Assembly (NCBI RefSeq): GCF_900185645.1
Contig: NZ_FYAM01000011.1
Coordinates: forward strand, 286,669 to 350,668
Length of the DNA: 64,000 nucleotides
From: Clostridium sp. BSD9I1
Lineage (GTDB): Bacteria > Bacillota > Clostridia > Clostridiales > Clostridiaceae
Reading direction: 5' to 3'
The notes under the pieces are model-generated. The model ran no database searches, was not told where the DNA came from, and worked only from the letters and a program-made list of their open reading frames with translations. The position numbers and the translations under genes were made by a program. Positions 51,861 through 58,404 of the stretch are shown piece by piece; position 1 is the first letter of the stretch; every line of letters starts with the position of its first letter.

Positions 51861-51880
51861 AAAAATAGTAAGTTTTAATT

Positions 51881-51914
51881 AAAAAAGCACCTGCAATGTT
51901 GCAGATGCCTTTTT
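51881..51914 (-). terminator. hairpin abutting R27 copy 13
   Basis: AAAAAAGCACCTGC...GCAGATGCCTTTTT, the same family as 50306-50338. Confidence 0.65.
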
Positions 51915-51915
51915 A

Positions 51916-51942
51916 ACTTGCCACTTGCCATGTGGGTGGCAC
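51916..51942 (-). repeat. R27 dispersed repeat, copy 13
   Basis: Consensus form adjoining the tail of a nitroreductase-like remnant. Confidence 0.9.
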
Positions 51943-51944
51943 TA

Positions 51945-52141
51945 TTCTTCAATTAAGACCTTTAGTTTACCATCTCTCATAATGAACTTTGTTATCATCA
52001 TATCTATCTATAAATTTATTTTTTTCCTTCGGGTATCCCACTGGAATAATTGAGTATGGGAGAATGTTTTCTGGCAGATTAAACATTTCTCTAATATAAT
52101 TCATTCTCTCTTCAAAATGAAATGAATAGTTCCATTCTTTC
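51945..52141 (-). pseudogene. 3' remnant of a nitroreductase-family gene
   Basis: The minus-strand frame IFKKEWNYSFHFEERMNYIREMFNLPENILPYSIIPVGYP...KFIDRYDDNKVHYERW then TAA is the C-terminal part of an NADH/FMN nitroreductase (PxxxxPYSIIPVGYP and the RYD...VHYERW end). No start or N-terminal two thirds exist; the sequence begins right at the end of the MATE gene. The motif part is ILPYSIIPVGYP. Confidence 0.75.
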
Positions 52142-53509
52142 TTAAATATTAACTTGTTTCAATTGCAGCTTTGTAATTTTATAATTGAATATAATATACA
52201 GCACTGCTCCCATTATACAAGTAATGATTTCAGTAACAGTCATGGACCATATAATACCATGCAATCCAAAGAAGTTATGCAATATAATTATAACAGGAAT
52301 AAAAAGAATACCTTGTGTAACAGACATAATTATAGAAGGTATCCCTTGACCTGAGGCTTGAAAAATTCCTGTGAATAATGTGGTAAATCCGTTAAACAGT
52401 GCAGAAATAAGCATAGCTAGCATAATATATACTCCAATACTCAACACCGAGGGATCATTAGAGAACAGACGTATTATCGTATTTCTGAAAATATAAACTA
52501 AAGTAATAAAGACACCTGACAGTCCCAAAATCCATAAGGCTGATTGTTTGATACCCTCTTGCAGCCTTTTGATATTTTTATTAGAAAAATTATATGCTAT
52601 TAATGGGATAATACCTAATGACAGACCCATTGAAAGAAATTCTGGTATCTGCACAATTCTTAAGGCTATACCAAAACCAGCTACTACACTATCCCCATAT
52701 CCAATTGAAAAATTATTCAAAAGAAGAGTTGTAATAATAAGAAAAATGGTTAGTATCAATTCAGAAACTCCAATTTTATAAATCTCCATTTTATCTTTTA
52801 GAGATATACTAAAATACCTAATAAATCCTTTTAAATGTTCACTTTTTGTTTCTAAGTAATAAACATAGTAGATACATGAACCTATATTACCCAAAATCAT
52901 TGACAGTGCTACCCCTACAACATTAAATTTCAGCACTAATATAAACAGAATGTCAAAGAAAAGGCTTAAAACTGTACTGATAAACATTCCATACATGGAT
53001 TCCCTTGACGCTCCTTCAGCTCGCACAACTTGCTCCAAAGCAAAGTTAAGTACAATTGAAAATCCACCAAGAAACATAGTTAAGGAATAGCGTTTTGTAA
53101 AATCAATAATAGTAGAAGTATCTGCCCCCATAATCTTAACAATAGGAGTAAGTGTGAATAGAGCAATTATAGCAATTAAAATTCCTACTATAATACTACT
53201 ATAAAAAGTGTATCCTGCTATCTTTTTAGCATTTTCTATCTCCTGCTTTGCAATAAGGCGTGTTATAAATGTCCCGCCTCCAGCTCCTAACATATTTCCA
53301 AAAGCCATTAGTATTGTAAAAATCGGCAAACCTAAAGTAACAGCAGTTAACATTTCAGTATTGTGTAGTAGTCCAATAAAAAACGCGTTAATAACATTAT
53401 ATATTGTACCTACAGACATACCAACCATCATAGGAATAGATAGATGAGCAATTGCCTTTGTAATTGGAGCACTTTCTAAATAATATTCGTTTGTTAATGT
53501 TTGTTCCAT
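52142..53509 (-). CDS. MATE-family multidrug efflux transporter
   Basis: The 455-residue protein has 12 hydrophobic segments in two homologous halves (MMVGMSVGTIYNVINAFFIGLLHNTEMLTAV at the start, ISALFNGFTTLFTGIFQASGQGIPS in the second half). It is of the MepA/DinF type. A MarR-type regulator gene lies upstream on the same strand, and both promoters share the palindrome TTAGAATTCTAA. Probable substrate: cationic drugs or dyes. Confidence 0.88.
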   Translation of the reverse strand: MEQTLTNEYYLESAPITKAIAHLSIPMMVGMSVGTIYNVINAFFIGLLHNTEMLTAVTLGLPIFTILMAFGNMLGAGGGTFITRLIAKQEIENAKKIAGYTFYSSIIVGILIAIIALFTLTPIVKIMGADTSTIIDFTKRYSLTMFLGGFSIVLNFALEQVVRAEGASRESMYGMFISTVLSLFFDILFILVLKFNVVGVALSMILGNIGSCIYYVYYLETKSEHLKGFIRYFSISLKDKMEIYKIGVSELILTIFLIITTLLLNNFSIGYGDSVVAGFGIALRIVQIPEFLSMGLSLGIIPLIAYNFSNKNIKRLQEGIKQSALWILGLSGVFITLVYIFRNTIIRLFSNDPSVLSIGVYIMLAMLISALFNGFTTLFTGIFQASGQGIPSIIMSVTQGILFIPVIIILHNFFGLHGIIWSMTVTEIITCIMGAVLYIIFNYKITKLQLKQVNI

Positions 53510-53552
53510 ATTTTATCCTCCCTTAAAAAGACTAATATTAGACTTGATATAA

Positions 53553-53564
53553 TTAGAATTCTAA
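53553..53564. promoter_or_regulatory. MarR operator in the MATE promoter
   Basis: TTAGAATTCTAA, a perfect dyad followed by CTATAT. An identical TTAGAATTCTAACTATAT is at 54075-54092 in the MarR promoter. Confidence 0.6.
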
Positions 53565-53610
53565 CTATATTGGTATAACTTATTATATGTCACCATATTA
53601 TGTAAAAAAA

Positions 53611-54048
53611 TTATAGGCTGTTATTTACTTTTATTAATAAAGCTAATAAAGTATCTTTTTCTTCTCCAGTCAAATTAGCAGTAATACTTTTTTCAACTTC
53701 GGCAAATGATTTATTAAAATCTTCTATCAAAGCTACACCTTTAGGCAGTACATATATGTTTTTCTGTCTTTCATTGCCCTTAGGAATTCTTCGTTCTATG
53801 TATTCTTTTTTCTCTAATCCTTGAAGCATACTTGTAGTACTTGCTCCTGTACGCTGAAAAGCATCTGCCAAATCCTTTTGAATGATGCCGCTATCCTGAT
53901 GTTCATATATATAACCTATCATACGACCCTGTTGGGAATTTAATCCTAATTTATTTACTTTTTTGTCCGCACTAAATTTTATTTTTAGTGCAATGCTCCT
54001 AATTAACTGAGAATATGGATTTTCTAATGAACTACTAGAATTAGTCAT
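53611..54048 (-). CDS. MarR family transcriptional regulator
   Basis: The 145-residue protein has a MarR winged helix: LNSQQGRMIGYIYEHQDSGIIQKDLADAF near 40, RTGASTTSMLQGLEKKEYIERR near 70 and the wing KGNERQKNIYVLPKG. ATG at 54048 after AGGAGGGAATTATA; the 25-residue extension upstream has no RBS. It is likely to repress itself and the MATE gene through the shared TTAGAATTCTAA sites. Confidence 0.85.
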   Translation of the reverse strand: MTNSSSSLENPYSQLIRSIALKIKFSADKKVNKLGLNSQQGRMIGYIYEHQDSGIIQKDLADAFQRTGASTTSMLQGLEKKEYIERRIPKGNERQKNIYVLPKGVALIEDFNKSFAEVEKSITANLTGEEKDTLLALLIKVNNSL

Positions 54049-54074
54049 TATAATTCCCTCCTGTAATTCCTTAC

Positions 54075-54086
54075 TTAGAATTCTAA
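54075..54086. promoter_or_regulatory. MarR operator in its own promoter
   Basis: TTAGAATTCTAA followed by CTATATATAG, the same site as in the MATE promoter at 53553. Confidence 0.6.
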
Positions 54087-54244
54087 CTATATATAGTTTA
54101 ATAATTATAATTCTAATTGTCAATAAGTATTTTTTATACTTATCTTATAGATGTTTTTAAATTTTATACTTTCCCAACTGTATCATATTTTTTTATAACC
54201 TATTTTCAAAAACATGTTTCATAAATACAATAACTACACATAAG

Positions 54245-54276
54245 AAAAAGCACCTGCAATTTCGCAGATGCCTTTT
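54245..54276 (-). terminator. hairpin abutting R27 copy 14
   Basis: AAAAAGCACCTGC...GCAGATGCCTTTT. Terminates the sigma/anti-sigma operon. Confidence 0.7.
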
Positions 54277-54277
54277 A

Positions 54278-54304
54278 ACTTGCCACTTGCCATGTGGGTG
54301 GCAC
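54278..54304 (-). repeat. R27 dispersed repeat, copy 14
   Basis: Consensus form; provides the G of the TAG stop of the DUF4179 gene. Confidence 0.9.
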
Positions 54305-55608
54305 TATTTGTATATATCTATGGCTTTATTATAAATCTTATTATATTTAATACCTTTTACTTCTAATGTTAATTTATCTCCGCTTCCTTCAAAGCATAAT
54401 GTTCTAGTATAACTAATAGTTCCATCGGTCTTCTTATCACGATTACCTTGAGATGTTTCTTTAAGCTGTACTCTTTTTTCATCAATTATCATGTACACTT
54501 CTGACAGTACTACATCCTCTTCTGTGGTAATTGTAACATAGGTCTTCCCATCCTTGTCATATACATCATTTATCTTTACATTTTGCCCTAAAATTTGAAC
54601 TACCTTATCATTTTTCTCTTTAGAAAGTTCTATTTTTTTATCTACCTTGCTATTTGATCCAAAACTTACAAGCTTAATTTGCAGAGTTTTAAGTTCCTTT
54701 GGTAAGGCATCAAAATTATTGTTAAATGTTATTCCCTTCATGTCTGTACTCATACCTGCACTTTGCATCTGTACTTCTTCCCCATTGGCTATAAGTCTTA
54801 TATCTAGCTCTGCCGGTCTAAAACCTTCCCCTAAAAGTTCATCTTTAGCAAGTTCAAATAGGCTTTGAATTTCTCCATTTATATAAGTTGTGGTTGGAGA
54901 TGCTACAATAGAGTGAAAGTCTATTTCTCCTTGATCTATTTTAATGCTTTTATTTAAAGTTTTCTTTAAGCTGCTGCCCATAGCCTTGTTTCTGTCTAAG
55001 ACAAATTTAATTTCTCCATTTTCTCTTTCATTTCCCTCTGCTAATGTAAACCTCCAGTCCAAGGTTTTTTCAAAGAAATAAGGCGTATCATACTGTGCCT
55101 TCCACTTTATTTCAGTATTTTCTTCATTTCGTCTGCCTTCTCCGCTGCCCATATGATAGGTTCCTATAAGTCCCTTTATATATGGGTTATGCTCTATATC
55201 TATCTTATCTACATTTCCTTTTGGATCTTTTATGGTATAAAACATTAAAAGCTGATTATCATCTAGCATTATTCCATCTAGAGTGACCTTAACTCCATTT
55301 TTGAAAGTATAGCTTTTATCTATCATCTGTCCCTTTCCCATGTCATTAAGATCTTTTAGAGTATCGGTCATAACTTCATCAAAACCTATTAGCTTTTTAC
55401 CGTAAAATGCTAGGGTGTCACCATTGTAGCCTATTAGTAAAACTGCAATAATTAAAGAGGCTATTTTTACTATAAGCTTAGATTTATTTTCCCTTTTTAT
55501 CTCTACTTTATCTAAAGCTCCTCTTAGTCTTTCTTCTAATTCATTAGGTACTTCTAGCTCTTCTATTTGAAGCTTTTTATCTTTAAGTATTTCTTCTATC
55601 TTATTCAA
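54304..55608 (-). CDS. DUF4179/DUF5643 membrane-anchored anti-sigma-like protein
   Basis: The 434-residue protein has a cytosolic N-terminus (VPNELEERLRGALDKVE), one membrane helix (LIVKIASLIIAVLLIGYNGDT, residues 44-63) and an extracellular DUF4179 domain (KNGVKVTLDGIMLDDNQLLMFYTI near 115) followed by a DUF5643-like beta domain. Such proteins follow ECF sigma genes and are believed to sequester the sigma factor. It overlaps the sigma gene by 4 bp. It ends in TAG supplied with R27 copy 14. Confidence 0.85.
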   Translation of the reverse strand: MNKIEEILKDKKLQIEELEVPNELEERLRGALDKVEIKRENKSKLIVKIASLIIAVLLIGYNGDTLAFYGKKLIGFDEVMTDTLKDLNDMGKGQMIDKSYTFKNGVKVTLDGIMLDDNQLLMFYTIKDPKGNVDKIDIEHNPYIKGLIGTYHMGSGEGRRNEENTEIKWKAQYDTPYFFEKTLDWRFTLAEGNERENGEIKFVLDRNKAMGSSLKKTLNKSIKIDQGEIDFHSIVASPTTTYINGEIQSLFELAKDELLGEGFRPAELDIRLIANGEEVQMQSAGMSTDMKGITFNNNFDALPKELKTLQIKLVSFGSNSKVDKKIELSKEKNDKVVQILGQNVKINDVYDKDGKTYVTITTEEDVVLSEVYMIIDEKRVQLKETSQGNRDKKTDGTISYTRTLCFEGSGDKLTLEVKGIKYNKIYNKAIDIYK

Positions 55609-56138
55609 ACCTCTTCACCTCCTAAACTTTCTTTTAGCTTTTTAAGTCCAATGGATATACGCGATTTTACTGTCCCAATGGGAATCTTCAATATATTTGC
55701 AATGGTATTATAGTCTAAGTCTAAAAAATACCTAAGCCTTATGACTTCTTGATGTTTTTCTTTTAACTTTGACATATGCTCTTCTATAATTATCTGCTGC
55801 TCTTTATTCTCTACAGCATCGTTATGTCCATTATCATATTGTACTTCTTCTTTCATATCCTCTAAATAAATTATCTTGCTGCTTTTTCTCAAGGAATTTT
55901 TACAGCAATTCACTAAAATAGTTTTACTCCAGCTATAAAAAGCTTCTTCTTTTTTTAACTTGTGAATATTTTTATATAAAATTACAATCATATCTTCCAT
56001 AGAATCTAATGCATCTTCTTTATTTTTCATATATACATAAGCAAGCTTGTAGTATTCTTCTCTTTTATCCATTATAAGTTTGATAAGTGCATCCTTATCT
56101 CCCTGCTTTGCCCTTTTGATAAGCCTAATAGTTTCCAC
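55605..56138 (-). CDS. ECF sigma factor (SigV-like group)
   Basis: The 177-residue protein has region 2 (YYKLAYVYMKNKEDALDSMEDMIVILYKNIHKLKKEEAFYSWSKTILVNCC, residues 28-80; motif core YVYMKNKEDALD) and region 4 (LRYFLDLDYNTIANILKIPIGTVKSRISIGLKKL near 135). RBS GAGGTGAGGAAGT precedes the ATG. Coupled to the DUF4179 gene; the target regulon is probably cell-envelope stress. Confidence 0.88.
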   Translation of the reverse strand: METIRLIKRAKQGDKDALIKLIMDKREEYYKLAYVYMKNKEDALDSMEDMIVILYKNIHKLKKEEAFYSWSKTILVNCCKNSLRKSSKIIYLEDMKEEVQYDNGHNDAVENKEQQIIIEEHMSKLKEKHQEVIRLRYFLDLDYNTIANILKIPIGTVKSRISIGLKKLKESLGGEEV

Positions 56139-56226
56139 TTCCTCACCTCTTTCATATATACGAGTATTATACCTTGTAAAAGGTTCATTTTAATTAAAAT
56201 TATTTAAAATAATGCTTACAATTTCC

Positions 56227-56243
56227 CCCAGGGGTCTGGCCCC
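56227..56243. repeat. GGGGCCAG dispersed motif, copy 3 (inverted)
   Basis: CCCAGGGGTCTGGCCCC, the reverse complement of the motif at 51845. Confidence 0.6.
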
Positions 56244-56258
56244 ACAAAAAAAGTAAAA

Positions 56259-56320
56259 TTTTTACTTGACACTTTCAAATAAGTATAATATCATTTAGTT
56301 AAGCAAATACTTAATTAAAC
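56259..56320 (+). promoter_or_regulatory. promoter and operator of arsR-nifX operon
   Basis: TTTACT and TATAAT (56284-56289) are about 17 bp apart. TTAAGCAAATACTTAATTAA just downstream is an imperfect dyad typical of ArsR-family operators. Confidence 0.5.
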
Positions 56321-56333
56321 AATGGAGGAAATA

Positions 56334-56699
56334 ATGGAACAAACAGTACAGATATTTAAAGCTCTTGGAGATGAAACTAGACTAAAAATATTAATTATAC
56401 TTTCTAAAAGAAGAATATGTGCCAAAGGACTTTCAAAACATTTAAATGTTTCCGAAGCAGCAGTATCTCAGCATATTAAGGTTTTAAAAGATGTAGGTAT
56501 TATTGTTGGAGTTAAAGTTGGTTATTATGTTCATTACAATATACAAGAGCCTGTACTTTTAAAATTAGTAGATTTTATTGAAAATATAAATGATGATCAT
56601 ACAATGGAAGGTTGTAAGCTAGGTATAAATATACCTAATGAATGTAGAGCAACATGCAAATCAGATAGAAATAGATGTTGTCAAAAAAATAAAGATTAA
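56334..56699 (+). CDS. ArsR/SmtB family transcriptional regulator
   Basis: The 121-residue protein has the ArsR winged helix: IFKALGDETRLKILIILSKRRICAKGLSKHLNVSEAAVSQHIKVLKDVGII (residues 6-56; key LGDETRLKIL). RRICAKG has one Cys, and a Cys-rich C-terminus (GCKLGINIPNECRATCKSDRNRCCQKN) could bind metal. ATG at 56334 after GGAGGAAATA; an ATG 12 bp upstream lies in the RBS. Operon with the NifX-like gene. Confidence 0.85.
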   Translation: MEQTVQIFKALGDETRLKILIILSKRRICAKGLSKHLNVSEAAVSQHIKVLKDVGIIVGVKVGYYVHYNIQEPVLLKLVDFIENINDDHTMEGCKLGINIPNECRATCKSDRNRCCQKNKD

Positions 56700-56713
56700 A
56701 AGGAGAAATTAAT

Positions 56714-57082
56714 ATGAAAGTATGTATTCCTATTGAAGAAAATAAGGGACTTGAGAGTATTGCGTTTAATCACTTTGGTACTGCTCCATTTTTCTTAATC
56801 TATGATTTAGAAAACGAAGAAATTAAGGTAATTCAAAATGGAGACTTGAACCATTCTCACGGAATGTGTCAACCTCTAAAGGCACTTGGAGGAGAAAACG
56901 TTGATGCTATCTTAGTTGGTGGAATTGGTGCAGGGGCATTGATGAAACTAAATAATCAAGGAATTAAAGCTTATAAAGTTATGAGTGAAACTGTTTTAAA
57001 GAACATTGAGCTATTAAAGAGCAATAAATTAGGAGAGTTTTCCGTAAACAATAGTTGTAATCATCACGACTGTCATCATTAA
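56714..57082 (+). CDS. NifX/NifB-type iron-molybdenum-cofactor-binding domain protein
   Basis: The 122-residue protein has the NifX-like fold pattern: MKVCIPIEENKGLESIAFNHFGTAPFFLIYDLEN, DAILVGGIGAGALMKLNNQGIKAYKV near 80, and a His/Cys-rich tail (NNSCNHHDCHH). No nitrogenase genes are nearby; such stand-alone proteins may handle Fe-S or Mo cofactors. RBS AAGGAGAAATTAAT. It follows ArsR by 14 bp, so it is probably metal-controlled. Confidence 0.82.
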   Translation: MKVCIPIEENKGLESIAFNHFGTAPFFLIYDLENEEIKVIQNGDLNHSHGMCQPLKALGGENVDAILVGGIGAGALMKLNNQGIKAYKVMSETVLKNIELLKSNKLGEFSVNNSCNHHDCHH

Positions 57083-57087
57083 TCATA

Positions 57088-57133
57088 ATTTAGAAAAGAC
57101 ATCTACCTATAGGCAGATGTCTTTTCTAAAATA
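57088..57133 (+). terminator. intrinsic terminator
   Basis: TTAGAAAAGACATCT and AGATGTCTTTTCTAA form a near-perfect 15-bp stem after the NifX-like gene. Confidence 0.85.
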
Positions 57134-57174
57134 TTATTTAATTACAAGCAGTGTATAATTGTTATTTGCACACT

Positions 57175-57201
57175 ACTTGCCACTTGCCATGTGGGTGGCA
57201 C
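57175..57201 (-). repeat. R27 dispersed repeat, copy 15
   Basis: Consensus form, directly adjoining the TAA (57202-57204) of the small membrane gene. Confidence 0.9.
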
Positions 57202-57522
57202 TTACTTTAAATCTTCAATAGCTTTCTTTAGTTTGCCTGCATCTTCAATATAATCAGAAGCTTTTGTCCACAATTCTTTTGAAGGAATTATTTTTTCTAT
57301 TTTAACGTAAGCTTGTTTCACTATAGGAATACTTATAATGTTTGTACTTTGAACTGTCATTAATACAAACCAACAAACGGCTATTAGTGCTATTATTTTT
57401 ATTACGCCGCTTATCACTTTCATCAAAATATAAAAAGCAATAATAGCCATAATTATTAAAACTACTGTATTGGTTGTTATATGCGGTAACTGCTTATCAA
57501 TTAACTTATTTACATTTTCCAT
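57202..57522 (-). CDS. hypothetical membrane protein
   Basis: The 106-residue protein has two hydrophobic segments (TVVLIIMAIIAFYILMKVI and IIKIIALIAVCWFVLMTV) and an amphipathic C-terminal helix. GGAGGAGATATATAA is the RBS. The stop codon abuts R27 copy 15. The family is not recognised. Confidence 0.6.
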   Translation of the reverse strand: MENVNKLIDKQLPHITTNTVVLIIMAIIAFYILMKVISGVIKIIALIAVCWFVLMTVQSTNIISIPIVKQAYVKIEKIIPSKELWTKASDYIEDAGKLKKAIEDLK

Positions 57523-57570
57523 TTATATATCTCCTCCGCTTTACATAAGTATAAATATTTTTTAATGAAG

Positions 57571-57960
57571 TTATTTCTTCTTTTTTAATTTCTCTTCTGC
57601 TTGCTTTATATTTTCATTAGCTCTAAATTTAACTATTTTGCTTACTAGTTCATAAGGCATGGGCTTTCCTAGCGGAAACTGTGCTGCCCCTTTGGATGTT
57701 TTATATTGCGACAATTCATTTTTAAATACCTCGATTCCGCTTGGCCCTGGATAAAATCCTATATGATTTTTATGTGCAGCAAAATGCACCAAATTTCCAT
57801 GTAACACAAAGGTAGGCATTTGCCAACTCATCTTTTCTTCTGCATCTGGCGCAGATTCTTTTACAACTTTTCTTAAAGATTTAAGTATCTCCTGAACTTC
57901 AGGGGGAAATTGTAAAATGTATTCATCAATTGATTTAAAGATAATTTTTTCCTCTTCCAT
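57571..57960 (-). CDS. DUF1801 (YdhG/YdeI-like) protein
   Basis: The 129-residue protein has the DUF1801 features: FKSIDEYILQFPPEVQEILKSLRKVVKESAPDAEEKMSWQMPTF (residues 6-50; core APDAEEKMSWQMPTF), LVHFAAHKNHIGFYPGPSG near 58 and QFPLGKPMPYELVSKIV near 93. The YdhG/frataxin-like fold group is proposed to act in iron handling. ATG at 57960 after AAAGGAGAAACC. Confidence 0.85.
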   Translation of the reverse strand: MEEEKIIFKSIDEYILQFPPEVQEILKSLRKVVKESAPDAEEKMSWQMPTFVLHGNLVHFAAHKNHIGFYPGPSGIEVFKNELSQYKTSKGAAQFPLGKPMPYELVSKIVKFRANENIKQAEEKLKKKK

Positions 57961-58098
57961 GGTTTCTCCTTTCATAAGTTCCTTTTATAATATTAATCCC
58001 ACTATATACCATTGTAACAAAGTGCTTAATTATAAATCAATTAAAATTCCTTAAAATAAAAAAGCACCTGCTATTTTGCAGATGCTGATGTTTTGTAG

Positions 58099-58118
58099 AC
58101 TTGCCACGTGGGTGGCAC
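58099..58118 (-). repeat. R27 dispersed repeat, copy 16 (short form)
   Basis: Only one ACTTGCC unit is present, giving 20 bp (ACTTGCC, then ACGTGGGTGGCAC). It lies 11 bp past the stop of the HMA-like gene; a GCACCTGC-type hairpin follows (58057-58093). Confidence 0.85.
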
Positions 58119-58129
58119 TAAGCACTACA

Positions 58130-58333
58130 CTATTGAATTTCATATCCTGTATGTTCTATACAGTTTCTAATTTGCTGAGGCCCTGCTGGTGGATTATATT
58201 CTACTTCAACTGTTCCTCTAGCAAGGTCTATAGCTACCTCCTGAACTCCCTTTATCTCATCTAATGCATTAAGTAGTTTAGTCTTACTTTGAGAACCCGC
58301 AAGCCCTGAAACATTATAATGTACTGTTTGCAT
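58130..58333 (-). CDS. HMA-fold protein lacking the CxxC motif
   Basis: The 67-residue protein has the ferredoxin-like HMA pattern: MQTVHYNVSGL...LNALDEIKGVQEVAIDLARGTVEVEYN and IRNCIEHTGYEIQ at the end. But the metal-binding CxxC is replaced by GLAGSQSKTKL, so it cannot bind copper in the usual way. RBS GGAGAGATAAAA. It may have a structural or regulatory role. Confidence 0.75.
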   Translation of the reverse strand: MQTVHYNVSGLAGSQSKTKLLNALDEIKGVQEVAIDLARGTVEVEYNPPAGPQQIRNCIEHTGYEIQ

Positions 58334-58404
58334 TTTTATCTCTCCTTTTATAATTATATATTTTTCAGTATTAGTATGAAATTAAAGAGAGATTTTTATC
58401 CACA

